From Dyella silvae (GTDB taxonomy: Bacteria; Pseudomonadota; Gammaproteobacteria; Xanthomonadales; Rhodanobacteraceae), in the NCBI RefSeq assembly GCF_026421305.1, contig NZ_JAPJBQ010000002.1:806001-870000 (forward strand): a stretch of 64,000 nt of DNA, given 5' to 3'. Under the pieces are notes generated by a model. The model searched no databases, was not told where the DNA came from, and worked only from the letters and a program-made list of their open reading frames with translations. Positions 17,654 through 27,281 of this stretch are shown here, piece by piece; position 1 is the first letter of the stretch; the number at the start of each line of letters is the position of its first letter. Position numbers and translations under genes: made by a program.

Positions 17654-17891
17654 CGGTGCGCACCTGCATGCCTTCGATCACCGGCGTCATGCACGCACGT
17701 ACGTGCGGTACGCCATCGATGTTCACCCTGCACTCGAAGCAGACGCCCATGCCGCACAGTGGCGCACGCGCGGTGCCGCTGACCGAACGACGAAAGTGCA
17801 GCGTGACATGTGCCATGGCCGCCGCGACGCTGGCGCCCGCCGGGACTTCCACCGGCTGCCCGTTCACGCTGAGTCGGACGGTGGCACTCAT
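17646..17891 (-). CDS. (2Fe-2S)-binding subunit of hydroxyproline dehydrogenase-type enzyme
   Basis: An 81-residue ferredoxin-like protein. Cys46, Cys51 and Cys54 in LCGMGVCFEC, followed by Cys67 in HVRACMTP, give the CX4CX2C...C pattern of plant-type 2Fe-2S domains as found in HcnA/SoxA-like small subunits. The start is the ATG at 17891, which overlaps the DadA-like gene stop by 4 bp; the open frame upstream to 18023 belongs to no real protein. It should relay electrons between the two flavoprotein subunits encoded on either side. Confidence 0.9.
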   Translation of the reverse strand: MSATVRLSVNGQPVEVPAGASVAAAMAHVTLHFRRSVSGTARAPLCGMGVCFECRVNIDGVPHVRACMTPVIEGMQVRTDD

Positions 17892-19000
17892 GCCGCCATC
17901 CTCGATGGGGCATAAGGCGCGGGATCGATGGCCGGCGTGCGGCCGTGGATCAGATCCATCAACAAGCGCGCGCTGCCCAACGCGGTGGTGATGCCAAGGC
18001 CTTCGTGACCTGCCGCCACCCATTGATTCGTCGCACCGGGCACGGCGCCAAGGTACGGGCGGCCGTCGGGCGTGGTCGGGCGAAAGCCGGTCCAGATGCG
18101 CAGCGCCTGCAGGCGGCGAAGCGCGGGCACAAATGCAAAGCTGCGCTCCAGCATGCGTTGCACCATGGCAGGCGAAACAGAGGCGTCGATCGCGCTGAAC
18201 TCGCGCGACGAGCCGATCAGGATTTGCCCTGTGGGACGTGGCTGCACATTGAAAGCGACGCTGCTGTCGGCATCGCCATGCGCGCTGTCGGCATAGCCCA
18301 GTTCCAACAATTGGTGGCGCAACAAGTTCGGATAGCGTTCCGTGATGATCAGATGCCCCTTGCGCGCACGCATCGGCAACATCGGCAGCAATTCCGGTAT
18401 GGCACAGCCGGTCGCCACCAGCACGGGGCCGCTCAATCGTGTGCGGTCATCCAGTTGCACGCCACTGCTCAGCAATGCCTGTGCGCGGCGGCCCGCATAA
18501 AGGCGTGCGCCGCGCGATTGCGCGCGCTGCACCAGATAGCGCGCCATGCGTGGCGGATACACCACGGCCTCGCGAGGCACGAGCATGCCGCCGCTCAAAC
18601 CCGGTGTCAGCGCAGGCTCCAGTTCGTAGAGGGTCGCCGCATCGATCAGGTGGGCTTCGACGCCCGCGGCGCCGAGTCGCGCAGCACGCGCTGCGGCGGC
18701 GTTGCGATCGGCATCGCTGCGTGCCACCCACAAGGTGCCGCAGCGGCTGAATTCCGCTTCTTTCAGATCCGCAAACGCTTCCCAGTGATGCAGTGAGTAG
18801 CGCGCCAGCGCCAGCTCGGCCGGATCGTCATCCATCGCCACCAGATGCCCCATCGCGGCGGCGGTCGCGCCGCCGCCGATCGGGCCGGGTTCGATCAAGG
18901 CGACACGCATGCCTTCGGCGCTGGCCGCGTCAGCGCAACTGGCGCCGATCATGCCGGCGCCGATCACGATCAGGTCATAGTGGGCCATCGGGCCACTCAT
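17888..19000 (-). CDS. DadA-like FAD-dependent oxidoreductase, probable D-hydroxyproline dehydrogenase subunit
   Basis: A 370-residue glycine-oxidase/D-amino-acid-dehydrogenase family flavoprotein. The N-terminus holds the ADP-binding fold [18 protein letters not shown]. Further signatures are [12 protein letters not shown] and, near the C-terminus, [16 protein letters not shown] and [19 protein letters not shown], which close the FAD site. Together with the 2Fe-2S and FAD/BFD proteins downstream it forms a three-subunit dehydrogenase set expected to oxidise cis-4-hydroxy-D-proline to the pyrroline carboxylate. The ATG at 19000 overlaps the epimerase stop by 4 bp (ATGA); an internal ATG at 18988 is less likely. 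Confidence 0.88.
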   Translation of the reverse strand: MSGPMAHYDLIVIGAGMIGASCADAASAEGMRVALIEPGPIGGGATAAAMGHLVAMDDDPAELALARYSLHHWEAFADLKEAEFSRCGTLWVARSDADRNAAAARAARLGAAGVEAHLIDAATLYELEPALTPGLSGGMLVPREAVVYPPRMARYLVQRAQSRGARLYAGRRAQALLSSGVQLDDRTRLSGPVLVATGCAIPELLPMLPMRARKGHLIITERYPNLLRHQLLELGYADSAHGDADSSVAFNVQPRPTGQILIGSSREFSAIDASVSPAMVQRMLERSFAFVPALRRLQALRIWTGFRPTTPDGRPYLGAVPGATNQWVAAGHEGLGITTALGSARLLMDLIHGRTPAIDPAPYAPSRMAA

Positions 19001-19947
19001 TCCGCGCCGCTGCCCCAGGTGAATTCGTCGGCTTCGTCAATCAACAGCGTGGCGCGCGCCACGACGTGCGCGGTGCCGGTAATGCGCGGCAGTACACCGT
19101 GCGTGCCGGGCTGATACTGACCCTCGAACACGCTGCCGAGAATGCTTTCCTGCCGCCACACGTCACCCGGGGCCAGCTTGCCATCGGCGGCAAGGCAGGC
19201 CAGCTTGGCGCTGGTGCCCGTGCCGCAAGGCGAGCGGTCGTAGGCGAAGCCGGGGCACAGTACGTAGTTGCGGCCATGCATGCCGTTGACCGGCGAATCG
19301 GCGTTGATCTCGATATGGTCGATCTCGCCGCCCTCGGCGCCGGTGATGCGGTTGGCCTCCAGAGCCCGGCGGATAGCTTCGGTAAACGAGGTCAGTTCGC
19401 GGTGATTCTCGATCACCAGCGGCACAGGCGTGTGTTTGGTGATGTAGAACCAGTTGCCGCCCCACGCGATATCGCCGGTGACTTCGCCATAGCCCGGCAC
19501 GTCGACGCGCACGTCTTTGGCGTGGCGATAACTCTCCACGTTGTCGATGGAAACACGTCCATCCTCGTGGAGCTGTGCGCCCACCATGCCCACCGGCGTT
19601 TCGATCCAGTGGTGACCCGGGGCGATGCGGCCCATGTGTTGCAGCGTGCGTACCAGGCCGATGGTGCCGTGGCCGCACATGCCGAGATAGCCGACGTTGT
19701 TGAAGAAGATCACGCCGGCGCAGGCCTGCTCGCTTTGCGGCGGCAGCAGCAGAGCGCCGACCACGGTGCTGGAGCCGCGCGGCTCGCAGGCGATGGCGCT
19801 GCGCCATCGATCGAACTGGTGACGGAAGCGCTCGCGCTTGTCCATCGGCGTACCGTGGCCGAGGTCGGGGAAGCCAGAGACGACGACCCGGGTGGGTTCG
19901 CCGCCGGTATGGGAGTCGATGACGTCGATGGTGTGCATGGTGGTCAT
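18997..19947 (-). CDS. 4-hydroxyproline 2-epimerase (proline racemase family)
   Basis: A 316-residue cofactor-free racemase/epimerase. Two catalytic cysteines are visible, Cys91 in [10 protein letters not shown] and Cys241 in [12 protein letters not shown], the acid-base pair that inverts the alpha carbon. The N-terminal [11 protein letters not shown] is typical. It interconverts trans-4-hydroxy-L-proline and cis-4-hydroxy-D-proline, the entry step of the pathway encoded downstream. It is the first gene of the minus-strand operon. I use the ATG at 19947 (MTTMHTIDV); the open frame extends into the divergent promoter region, and no strong ribosome-binding site is seen. Operon context favours hydroxyproline over proline as substrate. 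Confidence 0.9.
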   Translation of the reverse strand: MTTMHTIDVIDSHTGGEPTRVVVSGFPDLGHGTPMDKRERFRHQFDRWRSAIACEPRGSSTVVGALLLPPQSEQACAGVIFFNNVGYLGMCGHGTIGLVRTLQHMGRIAPGHHWIETPVGMVGAQLHEDGRVSIDNVESYRHAKDVRVDVPGYGEVTGDIAWGGNWFYITKHTPVPLVIENHRELTSFTEAIRRALEANRITGAEGGEIDHIEINADSPVNGMHGRNYVLCPGFAYDRSPCGTGTSAKLACLAADGKLAPGDVWRQESILGSVFEGQYQPGTHGVLPRITGTAHVVARATLLIDEADEFTWGSGAE

Positions 19948-19979
19948 GCTCGCGCCGGGAGCCGTCAACGGTCTAGAGA

Positions 19980-20056
19980 TCCTTGCCCGGGTTCGATGCG
20001 GAATTCGGCACAATGGAAGACACCGGTTGCCATCCTTGCTGCAGGTGCAGCAAGGA
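19980..20056. promoter_or_regulatory. Three TCCTTGC half-sites in the divergent hydroxyproline/AraC promoter
   Basis: The 132-bp region between the epimerase and the AraC-type gene has TCCTTGC at 19980-19986 and 20033-20039. The same 7-mer is inverted (GCAAGGA) at 20050-20056. The last two sites form a perfect 10-bp palindrome with a GG spacer (20034-20055). The two direct copies start 53 bp apart, about five helical turns, which would suit AraC-family binding and looping. Regulation of both directions by the adjacent regulator is inferred. Confidence 0.5.
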
Positions 20057-20079
20057 CTTGCCCGTTACCAGTACTATCG

Positions 20080-20826
20080 ATGGATATGAAGATTTCAGCC
20101 GACGAACTGGAAGTGCTTTTCGACGCGTTGCCGGACGTGGTGTTCTTCGTGAAAGACAGCGACGGCCGCTACACCCACGCCAATCAGACACTGGTGCGGC
20201 GCCTGGGGCTCAAGCAGCGCAGCGACGTCATCGGCCGCAGCGTGACCGAGCTGTTTCCCGCCGCAATGGGCGGCTCCTATGCCACCCAGGACCGCCGCGT
20301 GCTGTCAGGCGAGGTCATCGACAACCAATTGGAAGTCCATATTTCGCCCAATCGCGCGCCGGGTTGGTGTCTTACCTGCAAGCGGCCGCTGGTGGTGCGC
20401 GGCAAAGTGCGCGGCGTCGTAGGCATCTCGCGTGATCTGGGCAAGCCAGACGGCAGACATCCCACCTATCTGCGGCTTGGCCGCGTACTCGCGTACCTGC
20501 AGGAGCACTACGCCGAGAACGTTCGTGTTGGCACGCTGGCCGGGCTTGCCGATCTTTCGGTGGCGCAGCTCGAGCGTCATTTCCGCAAGGTGTTCCAGCT
20601 CACGCCACAGCAGCTGCAGACCAAGTTGCGCATCGAGGAAGCCATGCGTCGCCTGCACGGTGACGAGAGCGTGGCGGCGATTGGCCTGGCCTGCGGTTTT
20701 GCCGATCAGAGCGCATTCGCCCGGCAGTTCAAAGCCACGGTGGGCATGACTCCGCGGGACTATCGGGCCATGGCCGCGGCATCGTCAGAGGGGCGGCGCA
20801 TGCCGTCCATTGACGCTGCGACATGA
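20080..20826 (+). CDS. AraC-family transcriptional regulator with N-terminal PAS domain
   Basis: A 248-residue regulator. Residues ~8-125 form a PAS fold (LPDVVFFVKDSDGRYTHANQTL, then GVVGISRDLGKPDG), a likely ligand-sensing module. Residues ~140-235 are an AraC double helix-turn-helix (LAGLADLSVAQLERHFRKVF; AIGLACGFADQSAFARQFKATVG with the terminal PRDYR). It is transcribed away from the hydroxyproline operon and is the natural candidate to control it, with hydroxyproline or an intermediate as effector. I start at ATG 20080 (MDMKISADE); the ATG at 20086 is also possible. The frame stays open far upstream but antisense to the operon, which I reject. Confidence 0.88.
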   Translation: MDMKISADELEVLFDALPDVVFFVKDSDGRYTHANQTLVRRLGLKQRSDVIGRSVTELFPAAMGGSYATQDRRVLSGEVIDNQLEVHISPNRAPGWCLTCKRPLVVRGKVRGVVGISRDLGKPDGRHPTYLRLGRVLAYLQEHYAENVRVGTLAGLADLSVAQLERHFRKVFQLTPQQLQTKLRIEEAMRRLHGDESVAAIGLACGFADQSAFARQFKATVGMTPRDYRAMAAASSEGRRMPSIDAAT

Positions 20827-20835
20827 GCCCATAAA

Positions 20836-20862
20836 AAAAGCCCTGCGAACGCAGGGCTTTTT
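20836..20862. terminator. Bidirectional terminator between convergent genes
   Basis: AAAAAGCCCTGC and GCAGGGCTTTTT pair around a GAAC loop, with A and T runs on both sides. It can stop transcription of the AraC-type gene from the left and of the YXWGXW lipoprotein gene from the right. Confidence 0.92.
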
Positions 20863-20885
20863 CCGTATGGCTGGATAGGGGGCGA

Positions 20886-21248
20886 TCAGCCGGCCACCCA
20901 CACACCTACATTGAGGTGCCAGCCGTCATTGCGGTGCTCATAGTGCGGGTGCACATAGTGATAGCCCTCGCGCTCGCCTTCCCAGTGGCCGTGGACCGCG
21001 ACGTACTGGTGGCCATTCCAGTGCCAGTAGCCGCGAGCCCAGACATAGCCCGGACGATGCGGCGGTTCTTCCTCGACCAGCACGGTCGGCGGCGGCTGCG
21101 GAGCGATCACTTCGACGTATTCGCGCTGCACCACCTGCTCACGCTCGACCACCACCGGGCGCGGACGGGGAGCCGGCTGCTCCACGACGCAGCCGCTGGC
21201 AAGCAGGGTCAAACCAGACAGAGCGATGAGACGGAAACGGATCGACAT
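20886..21248 (-). CDS. YXWGXW repeat-containing lipoprotein
   Basis: A 120-residue protein with a lipoprotein signal peptide ending in LLASGC, so the mature N-terminus (Cys20) is probably lipidated. A proline-rich linker follows. The mature part then carries YXWGXW-type aromatic repeats (GYVWARGYWHWNGHQYVAVHG, HWEGEREGYHYVHPHYEH). Function of this repeat family is not known; it is common in cell-envelope proteins of proteobacteria. A second, non-lipidated member lies 250 bp upstream on the same strand. The 247-bp spacer between them shows no further gene. Confidence 0.8.
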   Translation of the reverse strand: MSIRFRLIALSGLTLLASGCVVEQPAPRPRPVVVEREQVVQREYVEVIAPQPPPTVLVEEEPPHRPGYVWARGYWHWNGHQYVAVHGHWEGEREGYHYVHPHYEHRNDGWHLNVGVWVAG

Positions 21249-21495
21249 AGATGAAGTGCCTTTGTGAAAGAAATGTGAGTGTGACGGAGGAACGATGACG
21301 TGCCTGGCTTAGGCGTACCTTTCTATTACTGACCTTTTTTCCATCTATTTTTTCTTTGATGGCAAGGACTTGCGATGCCCCTTGGGCCTCCTTCGGTGGC
21401 TCTTTCGCCGATGTCGACGCTATGTGATTGACCTGGCTGGGGGAGTGGCCACCGGCGTCTGCCGGCGATGGCCACCGCGGTCGCAAGTTGTTGCC

Positions 21496-21819
21496 TCAGC
21501 GCTCCCAGTGACCCTCATGAAGCCGCCAGCCGTCGTGCTCATGCTCCCAACGCGTCGGGTGGTAGACGTAGCCGGGCCGGGCCGGAACCCAGTAGCCGTC
21601 GACCCAGACATGGCGATGGCCTTCCCAGCGCCAGTAGCCCGGTGCCCACACGAAGCCTTCGCGCGCCGGCGGCACCACTTCGTACTGCGGCGGAGGCGGG
21701 GCCACGTTGATGCCCACCGAGACCGATACCTGGGCTGCCGCGGATGGGGCGTAGACCGCACCAGCACTGGCGATGCCGAGTGCCGCTAGCAGGGCGAGCC
21801 TACGGGTGGTGTGCAGCAT
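21496..21819 (-). CDS. Exported YXWGXW repeat-containing protein
   Basis: A 107-residue protein with a cleavable signal peptide (LALLAALGIASAGAVYAPSA, probable cut after AAAQ). The mature part has the repeats FVWAPGYWRWEGHRHVWVDG and GYVYHPTRWEHEHDGWRLHE. The start at 21819 has AGGAG 8-12 nt upstream; an upstream in-frame ATG at 21843 would place that site inside the gene and is rejected. It resembles the lipoprotein at 20886-21248 and may be a paralogue that kept a secretory rather than a lipid signal. No function can be assigned. Confidence 0.8.
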   Translation of the reverse strand: MLHTTRRLALLAALGIASAGAVYAPSAAAQVSVSVGINVAPPPPQYEVVPPAREGFVWAPGYWRWEGHRHVWVDGYWVPARPGYVYHPTRWEHEHDGWRLHEGHWER

Positions 21820-21964
21820 GGGGTTCTCCTCCTGTGGTCGCACCAGGCGGCCTTGTGTCGGTGAACGGGTCGTTCTGGCACGTGTTGACGCCTACACGCG
21901 GGCTTGTTCAGGTTCGTTTGGGCTAACCACCGCCATTTGTTCAGCTTTCTTTGACGACAAAAGA

Positions 21965-21976
21965 ACGAACGGTCGT
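21965..21976. promoter_or_regulatory. Possible TetR operator
   Basis: ACGAACGGTCGT is a near-perfect palindrome (10 of 12 positions symmetrical) 16 bp upstream of the TetR-type start codon. It resembles operators that TetR-family repressors use for autoregulation. Confidence 0.45.
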
Positions 21977-21991
21977 GCTATTTTATGCCCC

Positions 21992-22621
21992 ATGAACAGC
22001 ACACCGACCGTTACCGGCAAGCGCGCGGCCACCCGCGAACTGATCCTTGACCACGCTTTCGAGCTGGCTCGGCGTGATGGGCTGGAAGGCCTTTCCATCG
22101 GCTCGTTGGCGCTGGACGTGGGCATGTCCAAGAGTGGCTTGTTCGCGCACTTCGGCTCCCGCGAAGATCTGCAGCTAGCGGTGCTGGACGCCGCACAGCT
22201 GCGATTTCTGCAGCGGGTGAAGTGGCCCGCCCTGAAGCTGCCGCGTGGTTTGCCGCGTGTGCGTGCCATCGTCGCCAACTGGGTGGAGTGGGGACGCGAG
22301 TATCAGAGCGGCTGCGTGCTGGTTACCGCTGCCAGCGAGTACGACGGCCGCGAAGGCCCGTTGCACGACGCCGTGACCCGGCAGCAGGCGGGCTGGCGAC
22401 AGGAAATGTGCCGCGCCATCGGCCACGCCATCGAGAACGGCGAGTTGAGCGAGACCACCAAGCCGGCGCTGCTCGCCTTTGAGATTTACGCATTGATGCT
22501 GGCCCTGCATCACGACGCGGGCCTGTTTGGTTTTGAAGAAGCGAGTCAGCACGCGCTGGCCGCCTTTGACCGTCTGCTCGTCAGCTATCGCCCGGAATCG
22601 GGCCAGAGGACCGCGCCATGA
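21992..22621 (+). CDS. TetR/AcrR-family transcriptional regulator
   Basis: A 209-residue regulator. The N-terminal helix-turn-helix reads TRELILDHAFELARRDGLEG, then SIGSLALDVGMSKSGLFAHF, the TetR recognition helix. The C-terminal part resembles the TetR ligand domain that often carries YQSGCVLVTAASEYDGREG. The start at 21992 (MNSTPTV) follows the operator-like palindrome; the open frame extends upstream to 21773 without support. Its stop overlaps the alpha/beta hydrolase start by 4 bp, so regulator and hydrolase form one operon, and the hydrolase substrate or product is a plausible effector. Confidence 0.9.
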   Translation: MNSTPTVTGKRAATRELILDHAFELARRDGLEGLSIGSLALDVGMSKSGLFAHFGSREDLQLAVLDAAQLRFLQRVKWPALKLPRGLPRVRAIVANWVEWGREYQSGCVLVTAASEYDGREGPLHDAVTRQQAGWRQEMCRAIGHAIENGELSETTKPALLAFEIYALMLALHHDAGLFGFEEASQHALAAFDRLLVSYRPESGQRTAP

Positions 22622-23553
22622 CCGCTTACGCCACGCCTGCTGTGCAACAACATCACCGCCATGGCGCCTTCAAGATTGGCGCTGTGCGCGCCGGCTTCGC
22701 GCTCGCCAGCCGGCTGGTGCCGACGCGAGCGGTCAATCAGGCCGTGCGCCTGTTCGTCACGCCATTCGCCAGCAGTCGTACGCGTGCACAACGTGCACAA
22801 CCCGATGCGGCCATGCAGCGTGGCGAGCTCACCATCCACGGCCGGCGCATTGCCACTTATGTCTGGGGCGACCCCTCGCGCCAGCCATATGTGTTGCTGG
22901 TGCATGGCTGGTCCAGCTTCGGTCTTCGATATCTGCCCTGGGTCGATTCGCTGCGCAAGATGGGCTATGCGCTGGTGTCGTTCGACCAGCCGGGCCATGG
23001 CAACAGCGAAGGGCGCTTCTGCACCTTGCCCGACTTCATCGACACTGTGCGTGAGGTGGGCCGCCACTTCGGCGACGCTGCGCTCACCGTTGCCCACTCG
23101 TTGGGCGGCGCGGCCGCTGCGCTTGCGCAGGGTGAGGCGTGGCATGCGCAGAAGCTCATCCTGATTGCGCCGGCTGCTGATCCGGTCGACGCCACCCGCC
23201 GGTTCAGCCGTTTCGTGCGCCTTGGCCAGCATCTCTTCGGCCGGCTTCACGAGAGTCTGCAGTCGATGACCGGTGTGAACATCCACGACCTGCAGGTGCA
23301 TCGCCACCTGCACAGCCTGGGGCAACCGGCCCTGATCGTGCACGACGTGGACGACCGCGACGTGCCCTGGAGCGAGGGCGAGCGTTATGCGCGGCACTGG
23401 AGCGGTGCCCGCCTGCTGAGCACGCAGGGGCTGGGGCATCACCGTGTGCTCGACGCGCCAGAAGTGATCGAGGCGTCGCTGGCATTCCTGCGCGGGGATC
23501 TGGTGGGCGAGCGGGTGGTGTCTTCGCCGAACTTGCCGTTTGGCGACAGCTGA
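22618..23553 (+). CDS. Alpha/beta hydrolase
   Basis: A 311-residue alpha/beta-fold hydrolase. The oxyanion strand VLLVHGWSSFGLRYLPWVDS, nucleophile elbow VAHSLGGAAAAL, acid DVDDRDVPWSEGE and catalytic histidine GLGHHRVLD are in the expected order. The nucleophile motif is A-H-S-L-G-G rather than G-H-S-x-G, so the first glycine is replaced by alanine. No signal peptide is obvious. It is translationally coupled to the TetR gene. The substrate (ester, lactone or lipid) cannot be told. Confidence 0.87.
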   Translation: MTAYATPAVQQHHRHGAFKIGAVRAGFALASRLVPTRAVNQAVRLFVTPFASSRTRAQRAQPDAAMQRGELTIHGRRIATYVWGDPSRQPYVLLVHGWSSFGLRYLPWVDSLRKMGYALVSFDQPGHGNSEGRFCTLPDFIDTVREVGRHFGDAALTVAHSLGGAAAALAQGEAWHAQKLILIAPAADPVDATRRFSRFVRLGQHLFGRLHESLQSMTGVNIHDLQVHRHLHSLGQPALIVHDVDDRDVPWSEGERYARHWSGARLLSTQGLGHHRVLDAPEVIEASLAFLRGDLVGERVVSSPNLPFGDS

Positions 23554-23578
23554 CCGACAGCGAGCGGACTTCCCTGTG

Positions 23579-23621
23579 GGAGCGCGCCCTGTGCGCTACG
23601 GCCGCCCACAGGGTGCGCTCC
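23579..23621. repeat. REP-like palindromic repeat
   Basis: GGAGCGCGCCCTGTG (23579-23593) and CACAGGGTGCGCTCC (23607-23621) pair at 14 of 15 positions around a 13-nt loop. The same unit (TGTGGAAGCGCACCCTGTGC) recurs as a diverged inverted pair at 59309-59438, so it is a dispersed repeat. It lies in the 231-bp gap after the hydrolase gene; the rest of the gap should hold the icmF promoter. Confidence 0.6.
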
Positions 23622-23784
23622 TGCCGAAATCCGTGCGCCAGATGGCAGTGCACGCGACGGGACAGACAGTACTGCCGCGCACGGTTTCGGCGAAAAACCA
23701 CATTGAGATCGCGCCGCAACATGTTCCGAACGTAACCATCCATTAAAATCGGGAGTTCGACGCTTACGCAGTTTCGGAGTCCCC

Positions 23785-26700
23785 ATGAGTTCCCCCGCCC
23801 AGCACGTTCCCGCCAGCGCCGCCCAGGCGGAGACCCGCCCCCTGCGCTTTGTCACCGCCGCCAGCCTGTTCGACGGCCACGACGCCGCCATCAACATCAT
23901 GCGGCGCATCATCCAGTCGCAGGGCGCCGAGGTGATTCACCTCGGCCATAACCGTTCCGTGGAAGACGTGGTGCGCGCCGCGCTGCAGGAAGACGCAGAT
24001 GCCATCGCGCTGTCGTCCTACCAGGGCGGTCACGTCGAGTACTTCAAGTACATGGTCGACATGCTCAAGCAGCATGGCGCTTCCCATATCCGGGTGTTCG
24101 GCGGTGGCGGCGGCACCATCACGCCGGAGGAAATCCGCGAGCTGCAGGCTTACGGCGTCGAGCGCATCTATCACCCCAATGACGGCATGAAGCTCGGCCT
24201 CACCGAGATGATCGAGGACGTGATGCATCGCACGCGCGCCGCGGCAGTGAAGCGCGCGAAGGAAGAGCCGTCTTCCACCGTGACGCCGCTGGTCGATATC
24301 GGCAACGAGATTGCCGTGGGCCAGGTGCTCTCTGCCATTGAGGAAGGCGGTATCGCCGAGGCCGAGCTCGATCATCTGCGCAAGCAATGGAAGATGGCCG
24401 GCAAGCAGACGCCCGTGCTCGGCGTCACCGGTACCGGCGGCGCGGGTAAGTCGTCCGTGGTGGACGAGCTGTTGCTGCGTTTCCTGCACGCGTTCCCCGA
24501 GATGCGCATTGCCGTGCTTGCTGTCGATCCGACCCGCCGCCGCAGCGGCGGTGCCCTGTTGGGCGACCGCATCCGCATGAATTCGCTGCGCAGCCATCGC
24601 GTGTACATGCGCTCGATGGCGACGCGCCGCCAGCACGCCGCGACCAGTGCCGTGCTGCGCGATTGCATCGATTTCCTCAAAGCCCAGCCGTACGACCTGG
24701 TGATTGTCGAAACCGCCGGCATCGGCCAGAGCGATTCGGAGATCGTCGATCTGGTGGATTTCCCCACCTATGTGATGACCAGCGACTACGGCGCCGCCAG
24801 CCAGCTCGAAAAGATCGACATGATCGACTTCGCCGAGCTGGTCGTGCTCAACAAGTTCGACAAGCGTGGCGCGGAAGACGCACTGCGCGACGTGCGCAAG
24901 CAGTGGAAGCGCAACCGCACCGCCTTCTCGCTCACCGACGAGCAGGTGCCGGTGTATCCCACCATTGCCAGCCAGTTCAACGATCCGGGTGTCACCTGGA
25001 TGTTCACCAACCTGTGCCGTCTGCTGCGCGACAAGCTTGGCCTGCAGGCGGAGAAGTGGACGCCCAGCCTCGACACCACGCTGAAGGAGCCGCGCGCCAC
25101 GGTGCTGATCCCGGGCAGCCGCGTACGCTATCTCGCCGAGATCGCCGAGCAGGGGCGCGGCATCAACAAGGAAATCGAGCACGAGGCCGAGTTCGCCAGC
25201 AAGGCGCAGCACTACTACGAGTCGCTGAAGGATCTGGGCGACGCCCATCTGCCGCGTCCGCTGGCCCGCTACGAATCGTCCGCGCTGCACGAAGAGGGCG
25301 TGGACCGCACGCTGCTCACCTTGCGTCAGCGCTACAACGAAGCCATCAAGGAACTCAGCCACCACGCCATCCACCTTCTGCACGAATGGCCGGCGCGCTA
25401 CAAGTCGGTGACCGATGAGGTCAACGAATACAAAGTGCGCGACAAGGTGATCCGCGTGGAGAACTACCGCGAATCGCTGAGCCACCAGAAGATCCCGAAG
25501 GTGGCGCCGCCCAAGACCAAGGACTGGGGCGACCTGCTGCGCTTCCTGCAGCGCGAGAACCTGCCGGGCCATTACCCGTACACCGGTGGCGTGTATCCGT
25601 ATCGCCGCACCGGTGAAGATCCCACCCGCATGTTCGCGGGCGAGGGCACGCCGGAGCGCACCAACCGCCGCTTCCACTACCTGAGCCAGGGCGGCGCGGC
25701 CACGCGCCTGTCCACCGCGTTCGACTCGGTGACGCTGTACGGTGAAGATCCGGCGCCGCGCCCGGACATCTACGGCAAGATCGGTAATTCCGGCGTCAAC
25801 ATCGCCACGCTGGACGACATGAAGAAGCTGTACTCCGGCTTCGACCTCAGTGCGCCGAGCAGCTCCGTGTCGATGACCATCAACGGTCCCGCGCCGATCA
25901 TCCTCGCGATGTTCATGAACACCGCGATCGACCAGAACGTCGAGAAGCACCTGAAAGAAGATCCGGCGCGCTGGGCCGCGGCCGAAAAGAAGATCGCCAC
26001 GATGTTCCCGAACGGTCGCCCGCAGTACTCGGGCGATTTGCCGAAGGGTAATGAAGGTCTGGGCCTCGGCCTGCTCGGCGTCACCGGCGATCAGCTGGTG
26101 GACGCCGACACCTACGCGCGCATCAAGGAAGAAACGCTGCAGACCGTGCGCGGCACAGTGCAGGCGGACATCCTGAAGGAAGATCAAGCACAGAACACCT
26201 GCATCTTCTCGACGGAATTCGCACTGCGCATGATGGGCGATATCCAGCAGTACTTCGTCGACCACAAGGTGCGCAACTTCTACTCGGTGTCCATCTCCGG
26301 CTACCACATCGCCGAAGCCGGTGCGAACCCGATCAGCCAGTTGGCCTTCACGCTCAGCAACGGCTTCACCATCGTCGAGTACTACCTCGCCCGAGGCATG
26401 AACATCGACGACTTCGCGCCGAACCTGTCGTTCTTCTTCTCCAACGGCATGGACCCGGAATACACCGTGATCGGTCGTGTGGCCCGCCGCATCTGGGCGC
26501 GCGCGATGCGTGAGCGCTACGGTGCCAGCGCACGCAGCCAGATGATGAAGTACCACATTCAGACGTCCGGCCGCTCGCTGCACGCGCAGGAAATCCAGTT
26601 CAACGACATCCGCACCACGCTGCAGGCGCTGTATGCATTGTTCGACAACTGCAACAGCCTGCACACCAATGCGTACGACGAAGCCATCACCACGCCGACC

Positions 26701-27252
26701 GAAGAAAGCGTGCGCCGCGCCGTGGCGATCCAGATGATCATCAACAAAGAGCTTGGCCTCAACTTCAACGAAAACCCGTGGCAGGGCAGCCACATCGTTG
26801 AAGCGCTCACCGATATCGTCGAAGAGGCGGTGTACAAGGAGTTCGAGGCGATCAGCGAACGCGGTGGCGTGCTCGGCGCGATGGACACCATGTACCAGCG
26901 CGGCAAGATTCAGGAAGAGTCGATGTACTACGAGCAGAAGAAGCACGACGGCAGCCTCCCGCTGATCGGCGTGAATACCTTCCTGCCGAAGGATCATGGC
27001 GGCGAAATCGCTACGGAGATTGAACTCATCCGTTCGACTGAAGGCGAAAAGGGTCAGCAGATCGACAACGTGCAGGCCTTCGGCAAGATGCGCAATAGCC
27101 TGGCACCGGAGAGCCTCAAGGTGCTGCAGAACACCGCTCGCGACCGCAAGAATGTTTTCGAGCAGCTGATGGAAGCGGTGAAGTACAACTCGCTTGGGCA
27201 GATCAGCCATGCGTTGTACGAGGTGGGCGGCGAGTATCGCCGGAACATGTAA
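23785..27252 (+). CDS. icmF: Fused isobutyryl-CoA mutase (IcmF), adenosylcobalamin-dependent
   Basis: An 1155-residue fusion with the IcmF domain order: cobalamin-binding domain first ([12 protein letters not shown], cobalt-ligand His32), then a MeaB-like G-protein chaperone with a P-loop ([12 protein letters not shown], from residue 213), then the mutase barrel. It isomerises isobutyryl-CoA and n-butyryl-CoA and links branched-chain amino acid degradation to fatty acid metabolism. In the barrel, Gln803 (AQNTCIF) occupies the position where methylmalonyl-CoA mutase has the carboxylate-binding arginine, as expected for IcmF. The aromatic position in [13 protein letters not shown] is Tyr604. 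The gene is codon-rich and uninterrupted; the long antisense open frame is a shadow. The leucine dehydrogenase at 8061-9164 could feed the same pathway. Confidence 0.95.
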   Translation: MSSPAQHVPASAAQAETRPLRFVTAASLFDGHDAAINIMRRIIQSQGAEVIHLGHNRSVEDVVRAALQEDADAIALSSYQGGHVEYFKYMVDMLKQHGASHIRVFGGGGGTITPEEIRELQAYGVERIYHPNDGMKLGLTEMIEDVMHRTRAAAVKRAKEEPSSTVTPLVDIGNEIAVGQVLSAIEEGGIAEAELDHLRKQWKMAGKQTPVLGVTGTGGAGKSSVVDELLLRFLHAFPEMRIAVLAVDPTRRRSGGALLGDRIRMNSLRSHRVYMRSMATRRQHAATSAVLRDCIDFLKAQPYDLVIVETAGIGQSDSEIVDLVDFPTYVMTSDYGAASQLEKIDMIDFAELVVLNKFDKRGAEDALRDVRKQWKRNRTAFSLTDEQVPVYPTIASQFNDPGVTWMFTNLCRLLRDKLGLQAEKWTPSLDTTLKEPRATVLIPGSRVRYLAEIAEQGRGINKEIEHEAEFASKAQHYYESLKDLGDAHLPRPLARYESSALHEEGVDRTLLTLRQRYNEAIKELSHHAIHLLHEWPARYKSVTDEVNEYKVRDKVIRVENYRESLSHQKIPKVAPPKTKDWGDLLRFLQRENLPGHYPYTGGVYPYRRTGEDPTRMFAGEGTPERTNRRFHYLSQGGAATRLSTAFDSVTLYGEDPAPRPDIYGKIGNSGVNIATLDDMKKLYSGFDLSAPSSSVSMTINGPAPIILAMFMNTAIDQNVEKHLKEDPARWAAAEKKIATMFPNGRPQYSGDLPKGNEGLGLGLLGVTGDQLVDADTYARIKEETLQTVRGTVQADILKEDQAQNTCIFSTEFALRMMGDIQQYFVDHKVRNFYSVSISGYHIAEAGANPISQLAFTLSNGFTIVEYYLARGMNIDDFAPNLSFFFSNGMDPEYTVIGRVARRIWARAMRERYGASARSQMMKYHIQTSGRSLHAQEIQFNDIRTTLQALYALFDNCNSLHTNAYDEAITTPTEESVRRAVAIQMIINKELGLNFNENPWQGSHIVEALTDIVEEAVYKEFEAISERGGVLGAMDTMYQRGKIQEESMYYEQKKHDGSLPLIGVNTFLPKDHGGEIATEIELIRSTEGEKGQQIDNVQAFGKMRNSLAPESLKVLQNTARDRKNVFEQLMEAVKYNSLGQISHALYEVGGEYRRNM

Positions 27253-27281
27253 TACCTCTCCACCCAAAGCGCTCGCGCGTT

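Noticed and set aside
18793-20079. Upstream extension of the AraC-type gene
   Set aside because: It runs antisense to the epimerase; PAS domain and start codon at 20080 define the gene.
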